From assembly GCA_037043015.1 (NCBI GenBank), contig CM073325.1:4404501-4468500 (forward strand): DNA of 64,000 nt, given 5' to 3'. Numbering within the stretch: the first letter of the stretch is position 1; every line of letters begins with the position of its first letter. The notes under the pieces were generated by a model. That model saw nothing but the letters and a program-made list of their open reading frames with translations. It searched no databases and was not told the DNA's origin. Source of the stretch: Bryum argenteum. Lineage: Eukaryota; Streptophyta; Bryopsida; Bryales; Bryaceae. The translations under genes and the position numbers were made by a program. Below are positions 21,854 through 31,738 of the stretch, one piece after another.

Positions 21854-22540
21854 CTAACTTCTATGCTGCAAATACTCACTAGCTTCTTCTAAAGTGCCAA
21901 ATGCCTTGTATTCAGCACCCTTGTACCTGTGAACATTCTCCTTGCATTCTGCCCAACTCCGATATACTCCAATTGCTCTCTCTCTTCTAACAGCGTAGTA
22001 CTTACTAGATGAACCTATCAACACTGAACTCTGTCTCACGCTGACCTTCTCGTAATCCTCGTCTCTCACTTTCGAGCTCCTCTCCTCTCCCTGGTCTTGC
22101 CTTGTAGTGCTCCTACCACCTGCAACCATGACACCGCTAACATCAGATCTGTCCAGACAGAGAGGGGGAAGAACTAATAGATAACCCTAATAGATACTGT
22201 AACCGCGGACTCTTTTCTTTTTGAGACCAGATAACAACAAACGAAGGCCGTCGAAACAACAAACCAGCAACGATCGACACCAACGCCGAAAAAGAGAGAT
22301 GGTCTAGGGTTACCGCTACAGATTACAAGTCGATCTCGCAAATTGACTCAAGCGAACAACAAAAGTACCTGCACTCGCCGGCTCCTCTTCCTCAGCCGAA
22401 AAATTCACGCGAAGCTCACGTACTGCACACATACGACTCACGCACTGGAAAGCTCTCTCAACAACCAACAAAACAAGCGCGATCACAGACCACAACGCGA
22501 GCAGTACGTGATCGGCCCACGACATGCGTTTCACCGCCAT
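21854..22540 (-). CDS. Antisense cargo gene of copia: membrane segment plus viroplasmin-like domain
   Basis: The gene is antisense to copia, between pol and the 3' LTR. Proposed exons are 22540-22369 and 22119-21854, joined by a 249-bp GT-AG phase-1 intron (acceptor TGGTTGCAG), giving about 145 residues. Exon 1 encodes a short basic start and a hydrophobic segment HVLLALWSVIALVLLVVERA, a likely membrane anchor. Exon 2 encodes a Ser/Arg/Glu-rich linker and then KYYAVRRERAIGVYRSWAEC...YKGAEYKAFGTLEEASEYL. This is the pattern of the caulimovirus viroplasmin / RNase H1 N-terminal hybrid-binding fold (K-x-Y-A-V-x-x-G-R-x-x-G-I-Y-x-S-W...GxxxKxFxxxxEAxxYL). RNase H1 domains of this type bind RNA/DNA hybrids. 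The second copia element has a matching gene. Function in the element is unknown. Confidence 0.7.
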
Positions 22541-22624
22541 CTCTAAACGCGCAGCAGACTGCTCCGACAATGACCGACAACGTGGATAAAGACAACCCGA
22601 CACCTGTCTCGGGTTGAGAGGGGG

Positions 22625-22777
22625 TGTTGACATTTATCATCTACAGTTCTCATCCATAGCTTCTAATGAGACTAGGGTTAGGGCTGCTCCCTGTAGCCGA
22701 CTGAGCAGGATACTTGTATAATTATCGTTCTGCAATACGATCAACCTCTCTTCTGCGCATTACACTCTGTGTCAATA
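22625..22777 (+). repeat. 3' LTR of the plus-strand copia element (153 bp)
   Basis: It starts TGTTGACATT directly after a purine tract and ends at the TTAGT target duplication. Size matches the 155-bp LTR of the second copia element. The end reads ...CAATA rather than the usual CA, probably through decay. Confidence 0.82.
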
Positions 22778-22782
22778 TTAGT

Positions 22783-23361
22783 ATCATAAAATCTTGAAGA
22801 ACTAAATGCACATGGCAAACCTTGAAAGATGTCCTATGACTATAAAGAGTACAAATGTACAACTCCATGTGCATGGCAATGTTTTTTTCTTGTTTTCACT
22901 TCCAAGCTACTTTCAGTATTTATTGGATATCATAACGATTTTCTAATGCGGGTACGGTGGGTTTCACCATGAGCGGTACTTTTTCGTTCAAAAGTTATTG
23001 AACCACCAATCGGCAGTTTGGCGAGTGTACTATCGCGGAAGTCAATATGGTTTGTATCCGCAATACTTGATCATGCCACATTTAACTAAATCCGGACTCA
23101 TTCACGAATTATGGACTGCAGCAAATTTTGGAAATTACAATTTTGTGGAATCATTATTACACCAATTGAAAATTTACATTGGGGAATGTGAGTATCTTTA
23201 TATTCTCCAAAAATCCCCCCATTTACATTTTGGTGTTCACACTATATCTTACTCACATGAGTATGGGGATCCCCAATATTGCCTTACTTCTAGTCTGCCT
23301 CTAGTCCAGAAGTAGTTAAATGTGCCATGGATTGACATATTTTGGCCCCACTATAAGCATT

Positions 23362-23445
<84 letters not shown>

Positions 23446-23663
23446 CATTCATTTTGGGTCACTTCAAAAAAGAAGTATTGTATGTGCTCCCCTTGTAAGG
23501 TATCTTATCTCCACACTAATTTATTCATGTTTCCGATGATGTAGGTGTCCATCTTTTGGGTTCGGAGCTATTGGTAAATGGACTTGGCTAAGTATCTATG
23601 GTTCCTTGCCTTCTAAAGTAAATACGAAGTAGTGTTCTAAAAGGAAGATTTGTTTTACAATAT
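22783..23663. other. Intergenic with AT microsatellite
   Basis: No gene is seen. The stretch includes an (AT)n tract at 23363-23430 followed by a 15-base T run. Confidence 0.5.
23363..23445. repeat. (AT)n microsatellite with T tract
   Basis: About 34 AT units are followed directly by 15 T. Such tracts are prone to slippage. Confidence 0.95.
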
Positions 23664-23872
23664 TGTCAGATCGAGGCGAGAGAGAGAGTCAAGAGAACCA
23701 CAAGAACTAAATACATGAATCCTGTAATGACGAAATGTCCAGTGAAGGAGCCTCCTCCTTCACTGGCTTTATACAAGGGAAAGATGATAGTTAGGCCAGC
23801 CGCCGCCCAACTGTCACTAACTACCCCTAGATGCAATCCTGGTCCTAAGCCTAGTTCTAACAAATATCAAGT
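23664..23872 (-). mobile_element. Solo LTR related to the gypsy element
   Basis: The 209-bp sequence begins TGTCAGATC and ends TTCTAACA, as the gypsy LTRs do, and is flanked by the perfect duplication AATAT (23659-23663 and 23873-23877). It shares the TATA box and hairpin layout of the gypsy LTR but is clearly diverged elsewhere. No internal sequence remains, which is the product expected from LTR-LTR recombination. Confidence 0.92.
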
Positions 23873-24028
23873 TTTGGACATTGGTACTCCCTCCGTCTTA
23901 TTAAAATATTGTGATTTGCTTGAAAAACTTTGTCGAAACACTTCATGTTGTTGTATGAGAAGGGATTGCAAACAATATTGAGGTCATCCGAGAACCTTTA
24001 TATATGTGAGTGTCATTCATGTTGTATA

Positions 24029-24613
24029 TTAACCCCTAACTTTCCTTAAAAACCGAAATGGTCTTTTGATGTTTTGGGCAGCCTTAGTTTCGTAGTAAAA
24101 ATGAATATTTTTGAGATATTTTTTGGAATTGTGTGAGTTACATTGCAAAGTAGGTGCGGCAAAAATTGCAAAGTCAAATTCCAATTTTTGAGTCTTCTAG
24201 GACGATCCTTGGGTTGCGAGCCGAGATGGGGCAACTCAAATAAGTAACTTTTTTGAAATTTATTTTTTGAAACATGTTCATTAATAAATCACTACTCAAA
24301 TTTCAAAGTGACTCAAGTCAATAAGTTTACCAATTTTACAAGGGCAGCCTCCAAAAATTTCAAAACCAATCTTCGCAATGCCCAAAAGAACTTGGGAGAC
24401 AAACTTTCAATGTTATAATCTCTCAAATGGTAAACATCCAACGATCAATTTTTTGAACAGTAATCAAGCATATTCTTAGGTACAATTTCTTAGGGTTGGA
24501 AGTCTTAAAAAAGGAGAAGAAATTGGTCCACACCCCACGAGTGCTTAGAGGTAGAGAATCGCAGTTTTGAGTTTTCAAGCTGCCAAAAAACACCAAGGAA
24601 ATTTAGGGGTTAA
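24029..24613. mobile_element. TTAA-bounded TIR element, 585 bp
   Basis: The left end is TTAACCCCTAACTTTCCTT and the right end is the inverted complement of TTAACCCCTAAATTTCCTT. The TTAA at both ends is the likely target site. The interior includes the family's phrase ATAATCTCTCAAATGGTAAA followed by CCAACGAT. There is no open frame. Confidence 0.75.
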
Positions 24614-24892
24614 ATATGAACAACATAGATTGCATAATTGAGGCTTCCAAAGTTGGATCTTATTCCCTTGTAATAGTGAAATCACAGTACTTCAGTGAGA
24701 TGGAGGGGAGTATGTTATTTGTGTTCAAAAGTTTAATTCTTGTTGTACAAACTCTTGTTATTAATCCTTACGTGTCCTTGATGTTAAAAAACAACATTCT
24801 GAATGAAGAGCTCAAACTTTGAAGAGCCATAACTTCTTCGTTCCAAACTCTGTTTTTTGATGAATTTTGTATGAATCAAGTCTAGTATTATA

Positions 24893-24994
24893 CTCCCTGT
24901 GTCCCATTATTATTGTCCAGTAGGTTCTCTCAAATCAGCCTCCCAAGGTAGATTCGGGAGAACCTACTAGACAATAATAATGGGACACAGGGAG
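24893..24994. mobile_element. Stowaway-like MITE, copy 2
   Basis: 102 bp, palindromic, CTCCCTGTGTCCCATTATTA at one end and its near-perfect complement at the other, flanked by TA on both sides. Confidence 0.88.
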
Positions 24995-25411
24995 TATAAT
25001 TAAAAATTGCAAACTCACCCAAGATGGTATTACATGTATTTTAGTGAAGGTAGCTTGTGTATTAGGGGTTTCACACATTGCGAAACATGTGAAATCCAAT
25101 TGGTTATTCATAAATCTCCTTTCCAATATTATTATGATTTTGTGGTGAATCCCATCTAGTTGGAACTCATATTGCTGATCCAAATAGTCATAGTATTGGA
25201 TCTGCAATGATGTTTCTATAAAAAAATAATACATGGTTTTTGAGGAGCTATAACTCCTTCATTCACCATTGGATATCATCTCCATTTATTCCCACTCAAA
25301 TGCACTTTTGGCGTGGTAGAGAGAAAAATTCAATTCATGATGTTTTGAAGACATCATAACATGCATTTGTGTGCATGAGGTCTAGCGGATGACTATTTCC
25401 CTTTCTAGGTA

Positions 25412-25513
25412 CTCCCTATGTCCCACTATTATCGTCCAATAGGTTCTCTCAAATCTATCTCTCAGGGTAGATCTGAAAGAACCAATTGGACAATTATAAT
25501 GGGACAGAGGGAG
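25412..25513. mobile_element. Stowaway-like MITE, copy 3
   Basis: 102 bp, starting CTCCCTATGTCCC and ending GGGACAGAGGGAG, flanked by TA. It lies 417 bp from copy 2. Confidence 0.87.
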
Positions 25514-26004
25514 TACTTTTTAGCATTGGGCACTCATGAGTTTCCTTCCGGAGGGGATGGGATGGGAATGGGGCCAACCCATGCAGACGAGTGTGTACTA
25601 CAAAAGCAGGATACCGATTGTCTGAGAACAACATCCCTCGCGCTTCTCCCCATCGTCGAGGGGGTCCGCCTCTTTTCTTGCTCCCCTGAGTGTGGGTCCA
25701 TGCGTAGATCCCCTTGTGAATCATGTGTTGTTGTCGTCGTCCAAGAGCCTCATCATGGAGCATGCCTTCCAATGCATAAACTCAACATCCACATAAGAAT
25801 TACTTTGTAGAACAATGGATCCAAAGAATGTAAAATATGTTAGCAAATGGTTGATTTATAATTATGTGTGATTATACTAGGCTTCTATTTGAGCATAGGA
25901 GGCTTATGCTCATTTATTCTCAAAATCCGTCCAAAATATATAAGATTGCAGGAACTTCAAGAATCCACCAAAATTTTGAGATTTTGCTTTTAACCCCAAT
26001 TCCG

Positions 26005-26273
26005 TTAACCCCTAAACGACCACGGCCACCGATTCGGCTTTTACCGTCAAGGCAAAAAAAAATTTACAGTCAACTTCAAATGTTATGATCTCACATCTAA
26101 TGATGATCCAACGGTTGAAAATTTTCACACTACTACCAATGGTAGTCTACTTCAAGATCCTACGGTTGAAATTATAGAAAATTCCCAAAAATATTGTACG
26201 TACCCCCATTAGTACATAGTGTTCAGTGTTGGGATTTCAAGCTCCCAAAACATCGTGGATCTTTAGGGTTTAA
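26005..26273. mobile_element. TTAA-bounded TIR element, 269 bp
   Basis: Left end TTAACCCCTAAACGACCACG; right end the complement of TTAAACCCTAAAGATCCACG. Two ACGGTTGAA modules with GATCC before them lie inside, as in the other family members. It directly abuts the MITE at 26272. Confidence 0.65.
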
Positions 26274-26498
26274 AATGGCACTATGCCATGTGCCATTTTG
26301 TCACACTAGATCTTACATTTGTGCTCATATAAAATGGTATATTCTGTAATATCACAATTTTTTTGGTAATATCACTTCTTTATATACATTGTCACTCATT
26401 TTCCCTAATATCACCTTAACATTCTGTTATGTCACATGGTTTTTGAACTACAGTTCAAAAAGTTGAGGTGTGCCATTTTACCGGAATAATGCCATTTT
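26272..26498. mobile_element. AAAATGGCA-type MITE, copy B (227 bp)
   Basis: Inverted copy of 17758-17984 with the same length. The left end is AAAATGGCACTATG and the right end the complement of AAAATGGCATTATT. Confidence 0.7.
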
Positions 26499-26761
26499 AA
26501 TGGAATTGGGGTTTTTTCTTTTGATTATGTTTTTTTTTACTTGGAAATAAGGTTTTAAGGCATGATTCCACCATTTGGAACTTCCAGCTAAATGCCATTT
26601 TTTTATCCTCAAAGACAAATCAACTTGTTTGCAACCCTAAGGGCTTATAGAGAGGCTCACCCATGCTTGAACTTCACAACATGTAACGACCTTGCAACAT
26701 AAAATGCAAACTTTGCTTTTTTTCACTCGAACCAAGCCATCGAAGAAACACAAGACCTTTT

Positions 26762-27010
26762 TTGACCCCTAAAGGTCCAGGAAAGCGAAAACTGCTTTTT
26801 GGAGTCCAAAATTCAGCCAACTTTGATCATTATAATCTCACAAATGAAGAAGAATCGACGGTTCAATTTTGGCAAGTGAGTGGAAGGTTAAGTTAACTTC
26901 AAGATCCTACGGTTGGATCTTCCAAAGAATTCTTAGATTGAGAGTTTTTAGGCCTGAAGTAAGGGAATGTCCATTTTTACAATTTTGCATCAAGAACCTT
27001 TAGGGGTTAA
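26762..27010. mobile_element. TTAA-bounded TIR element, 249 bp
   Basis: Left end TTGACCCCTAAAGGTCC (one change in the TTAA) and right end GAACCTTTAGGGGTTAA. The interior carries AATCGACGGTTCAATTTTGG and GATCCTACGGTTGGATC, the two modules shared with the elements at 26005 and 1-164. Confidence 0.68.
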
Positions 27011-27358
27011 TTGGAGAATGATGAAATCTTATCCTTATCGGATTGGTTGTAACGAGGTAAAAATTCTCAATTTAAGGAATATGGCCATCCCACTTATTAG
27101 GTACCTTATATCAATATACAATTTTGAAACATGTAGAGGCTAACATATGACATTTCGAAATGTGATTGAAGCCAATTCTAAGCCTTTGCACTCAATCCTA
27201 TGCCTTATCTTTAAGAATAGTTTTGATTTTGTGAAGGTTTCAATCACTAAAAGTAGACTCTAATTGGAATCCATCCCAAAAGATATAGTTGAAATCTAAC
27301 TATGGATAACTTATCATTGCCGATAATCTTGGCCACAAATATGTCATGATTGTAATAT

Positions 27359-28194
27359 TTAACCCCTAAAGGAGAGTTGCCTCAACAACCAAAAACCCTT
27401 AAAATTGCTCTCTTTTGCTGCAAGATTTAAATTTTTGAATTTTGACAAGTTTTGAAGCATGAACTGTAGGAACTAATATCTAACTTCTACATAAACATGT
27501 AGACCAAATCTAATGTTTGAATTCCTCACCATTTGTGAGATCGTAACGTTCAAAATTGATTTTTTTTTTTTTCTTTTTTCCATGTTGTAGAGTGGCAAAG
27601 TAAAGTTTTGGGGCGAAAAAAACCATATTTGAAATGAAACTTGACATGGGCTCTAAATATTCTTGTTTCTAGGTGAGTAAGGAACACGTCTATGTGATTT
27701 TACCCTCATAGGACCTATAAAACTTGAAGAAATGCTAAATCTTTCACATGAAGGGTATCCTAAAATTCAAAGGCCCAATTCCAACAATCAAAACGCGAGG
27801 TGAATTTTTTTTGGATTGAAAATTCAAACGGTGAGATCATGCCTTACTAACTTATTTACATGTGAAACTAACAAAACCTGAAAAAAAGAAGTAGAATCTC
27901 AATTTTTGAAGTTTCTACGTTTAAATCAATTTGGGGCAGATTGTCGTGAATAAATAAGCATATACCACAGTTTGGGCAGATTTGGGCACATTTCAAATAA
28001 TGTATTTAAACTTAGATCGCGAATATCTCCTAAGTTATGATGAAATTTGGAGCATGAGATAACTTTTCGGAAAGCCATGGAAAAACTCAACAACCTCCAA
28101 AAGGTTTCAACTTCATAAAATCTAAAAGTAGTAAGTTAGAGGTTGACCAATGTTCAATCAACACGATTTGGGCCTCACTCACCTTTAGGAGTTC
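27359..28194. mobile_element. Long member of the TTAA family, about 836 bp
   Basis: The left end is TTAACCCCTAAAGG; the right end near 28180-28194 reads ACCTTTAGGAGTTCA, a degenerate inverted copy. The interior is the long repeat also found in part at 720-960, 9.6-11.1, 28.8-29.6, 39.9-40.2 (inverted), 36.5-36.8 (inverted) and 40.9-41.5 kb. No protein-coding frame remains. Confidence 0.5.
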
Positions 28195-28372
28195 AGGAAC
28201 ACAATATAAAACCTAATCTCTACTACTTTGTTATTTTAGGAAAGTGGCCTATCCTATTTTGTAAAGAATGATAGCTACCAATTTTCTTTTGACTTTCATA
28301 AAGAGCATGAGTGACTTTTTAGAAAGAGTTACTTTGAGACAAGGACTTGGATCCAACAAGCATTCCCTCTGT

Positions 28373-28464
28373 CCCACTGTAACTTCCTAGTAGATTCTCT
28401 CAAATCTACCTCAAGAGATAGATTTGAGAGAACCTACTGGACAATTAGAATGGGACAGAGGGAG
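28373..28464. mobile_element. Stowaway-like MITE, copy 4 (decayed)
   Basis: About 92 bp, with degenerate left end (TTCCCTCTGTCCC) and intact right end GGGACAGAGGGAG; the palindromic core TCTCTCAAATCTACCTC is retained. Confidence 0.8.
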
Positions 28465-28650
28465 TACTTGCAAGCTATGGGACTGGTTCATGGTGTAACT
28501 TGGTACCATGGCCACGGAACAGTTCTTGGTAGGTTAGGTCAGTAACGACAATTTTGGCTGTCAATAGTCAACACAACTTGGGGTCGAGGTTTCCATGTCT
28601 AGCATGCACCTTCAAAGCCACATTTGAGATTGCTTGAGCATTTATATTTA

Positions 28651-28652
<2 letters not shown>

Positions 28653-28697
<45 letters not shown>
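28653..28697. repeat. 45-base poly(T) tract
   Basis: Uninterrupted run of T followed by AT-rich sequence; on the other strand it could be the A tail of a retroposed sequence, but no element body is recognised. Confidence 0.9.
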
Positions 28698-28699
<2 letters not shown>

Positions 28700-29612
28700 T
28701 TTAATTAAAGATTATTATTATAATATATATATTATTATTATAATTTATTATTTTTTGTGTGGTCGATGTGTTACCCTCTAAAGTCAAAAGCCCCTAAAAA
28801 CTGCCAAACCACCCTCTTTCAATGCAAGATGAAAATTTTCAATTTTTGACGTTCTCTTAAGTATGTAACCATAAGATCTTATACCTAACTTGTCCATGTA
28901 TGTGTGTACCAAATCTTAGTTTCAAATTCCTCACAAATTTTGAGATCGTAACATTCAAAGTTGAGAAAGAAAGTTTTTTTCCCTTCAGTTGTTGCAAAAT
29001 GGGTTGAAGTTTTCTGTGAGCCGAGAATTTGAAGAGTAAATTCGAATTGTCGCTCTTCAAATTCGTGATCCTAAGTAAGTTAGGAACATGTCTATGCAAT
29101 GTTTACCCTCATGCAACCTATAAAGCATAAAGAAATGCTTGAATTTTCACGTGGAGGTAACTATGCTGAAATTCAACTTCAAAGGCCCCTCTTTGATAAT
29201 AAAAATAGCATGTGAAGAATAATTATATGAATGATCCAAACGATGGGATCATGCCTTTGAAACCCTATTTCCAAGAACAAAAAAAATTCTTGAAAAAAAG
29301 TAAAATATAAATTTTTAGTGAATTTTTTGAAGTTTCTACGATCTTATTTTTATTGGGCAGATTTTGAGGATGAACGAGCATACACTAGAGTCAGGGCAAT
29401 TTTGGGCAGATTTCAAATAGTATTTTCAAATTGTGCCCGCGAATATCCCTTAAAGTATGAGGAATTTTGAAGCATGAAATGACTTTTTTAAGAAGGTATA
29501 AAAAAACTCTACGTCCTGCAAAAGGTCTCAATTTCGTACAAACTAAATATACTCAAACCTTCGGCTCTGGGCTCTTTTCAACATTGGAGGTGAATCAATT
29601 GAAACCATAGGA

Positions 29613-29844
29613 GAGACTATCCGTAGAGAAACACCGGTTATTGCAACTTGCCTAGAAGATACTGGACATGGTATCTTCTCCATAGGGCCATAAAGGTACC
29701 TAATACAAGTTATATTTCAACCCCTTGCCATACTTGGGTGGACTATGATAGTAGCAACCACGCCGGCGTGCGGAATAGAACCCACAACTTCCTCATTGAG
29801 GGCCATGCATGAGCCGCCTAACCACTAAGCCATGGCTTGTGGTG
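29613..29844 (-). mobile_element. tRNA-derived SINE, copy 1
   Basis: Read on the minus strand it starts CACCACAAGCCATGGCTTAG. It contains a canonical pol III A box (TGGCTTAGTGG) and, about 45 bases on, a B box (GGTTCTATTCC). It continues with sequence homologous to the SINE at 42214-42428 and ends AACCGGTGTTTCTCTACGG. The tRNA-like head would direct pol III transcription. No clear target duplication was found. Confidence 0.8.
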
Positions 29845-31423
29845 CTTATAATTTGAGAAGTTTTACAAGCACTCATTTGAAATAGGAATTATAACATTAC
29901 AAACCAAGATTTTGAGCAATGGAAAGATATAAGCAAACACTTAGGGTAAACACTACGCTAGTAAAAAATTGTATAGTTTTTCCAACGTGAAGTGACTCAT
30001 TCTACTGGGATATGGTGGATCCAAACAATCTTGGTGGAAATATACTCATTCTACTGGGATATGGTGGATTGAGACATTCTTGGTGGAAATAGTGGTGTAG
30101 AGCTCAGCGGAAACTGTACACGTTTCTATTAAAGATCCATGAATCCAATAAATGCCTTTATTTGATGAAAGTTAGATTTGAACCATTCGGTTAATTTCAA
30201 AAATACATTCCGAAAGTAAGATTTTCCTAGAAAAAGTGTATGTTGTACTGCAAGAAAGTCCTTCAAATATATTTATAACCTCAAAAGCACATTTTATGTT
30301 TACCACATCCAGAAAACACTTTGCAATAAATACTAAGTTAGCAAAAATTACAATCTCTCTGACAATATAACTAGTGTACCACCAAATTTTATCAAATATC
30401 ACCATAAGGATCTTGAGATATATTGAATCAAAGTTTCGGTGATTGTAAAAACAACATACCTTTTTATGGTTCTCCTTTAAGGGTTCCTGAAGATGATCCA
30501 AAAATCAATCTTCATCCATATTAGTTTGCGTTCAAGCCACAATTACTTACTCTTTGTCTCATCCAAAATGAACAGTAAAACCCCAAAAAGTGAGAGAGCA
30601 AGCAAAAGAAAGAGACCGTCCAGCTTTGTCTTATCCAAAATGAACACTCAAATCCCAAAAAGTGAAATTGCAAGCAAGCAAAAGAAAGAGACTGTCCAGC
30701 TACAGCCCAACATGTTGCCAGGCTCCTTGTCTCCAACTAAGTTATGCCAAGATACCACAGTACACAAAATTCTACACAACACTATATGTATTCTGAGTTG
30801 ACAATTAGTGTTTTGGGTAAAAAGTGCATCTAACACTAATCTTCATCTAACACTACTCTACCTAGTCAGTGTTAGTAGCTCTGGAATCACAGACCAGACC
30901 ACCTGCAGCAGTTGAAGATAAACATGAGCTCCAGTTACTGTGTTAGTAGCAGCGATTTAATCTCACCGGCTAGCATGCAACAGTACATCGATCGAAAAGA
31001 CTCCCAGTATCTTGGTTTCTATACTCACACTATAAATTCCATTACGCAATGCTGGTCACCTGCAAACAAACTCTCCCGGCGGATCCTGACTTTGTCGATC
31101 ACTAGCTCACTTGCAAGTTGCAACTTCACTGTCAATGGTGCTTGAGCCGTCTCTGATCTGAACAGTACTACAATCCCAGTTTCTCAAGTTTGGTAGCTCT
31201 AAGTGAGTGAGACTGAATTGCCATCCAGTTCTTGACTTGCTCCGATTGTTTCCGCATAAATAGTATTAGAGTTCGATTGAGTACTTTGAGTTCCTGATGA
31301 TCTGTATAGATTTCCCTCCACCGTGTTGCAGTATCGAACCGTTTGTTAGTATTCATTGCAAGGTTTATGACGGGTCATAGATAGCTAGCGGCTGGCCGGG
31401 GATCGAACCAGTGAGTTATTGCG
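29845..31423. other. Intergenic, upstream region of the SAUR gene
   Basis: No gene is seen. An imperfect tandem duplication of about 72-75 bp occupies 30554-30700 (both units contain TCCAAAATGAACA and AAGAAAGAGAC). Two TGTCTC auxin-response cores are present at 30555-30560 and 30728-30733, about 700-870 bp before the SAUR start. A TATAAA-like run is at about 31031. Confidence 0.45.
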
Positions 31424-31738
31424 ATGGGTTGTACGAAGAAGAAGATGGGGGGCAAGTATTACGTGCGAGTGGAGCCAATGAAGCGTTGCAGTGATGATGA
31501 TGAAGAAGCGCCGGCCGATGTGCCGGAAGGAAGTCTGGCGGTGTACGTCGGCCCCGAGAAGCGGCGGTTCGTCATCCAGACGGAGTTTCTGTACAAGCGC
31601 GTCTTCCGTGAGCTTCTGCGTAAGAGCGAAGAGGAGTATGGGTTCGAGCCTGCTGGTGGTGGCTTGAGGATTGCTTGCGACCCCGAGCTCTTTGAACAGC
31701 TCCTGTGGCAGCTCCAGGCCAAATCAATCGATCGATGA
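31424..31738 (+). CDS. SAUR-like (small auxin-up RNA) protein
   Basis: A single-exon frame of 104 residues. After a basic and acidic N-terminus the SAUR core follows: DVPEGSLAVYVGPEKRRFVI, then EFLYKRVFRELLRKSEEEYG and FEPAGGGLRIACDPELFEQL. This matches the family pattern (P-x-G-x-x-x-V-Y-V-G...RF-x-I...F-x-x-L-L-x-x-x-E-E-E-F-G). SAUR genes are typically small and intronless, as here. In flowering plants many SAURs inhibit PP2C-D phosphatases and so activate plasma-membrane H+-ATPases and cell expansion; whether that holds for this member is inference. The ATG is the first in frame with a typical length. The downstream region contains several GATCGATC repeats. Confidence 0.93.
   Translation: MGCTKKKMGGKYYVRVEPMKRCSDDDEEAPADVPEGSLAVYVGPEKRRFVIQTEFLYKRVFRELLRKSEEEYGFEPAGGGLRIACDPELFEQLLWQLQAKSIDR

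Larger units (their letters stand above)
18075..22777 (+). mobile_element. Ty1/copia LTR retrotransposon, 5'-truncated
   Basis: The element is flanked by the 5-bp duplication TTAGT (18070-18074 and 22778-22782). The 3' LTR is complete (22625-22777) and preceded by a polypurine tract TTGAGAGGGGG. The 5' LTR is reduced to its first 33 bases (18075-18107) and then fused to the C-terminal part of gag, so most of the 5' LTR, the primer site and about 230 gag codons are missing. The target duplication survives, so the deletion was internal. The pol gene follows the copia order (protease, integrase, RT, RNase H). An antisense gene lies between pol and the 3' LTR. The element cannot transpose on its own. 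Confidence 0.93.
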
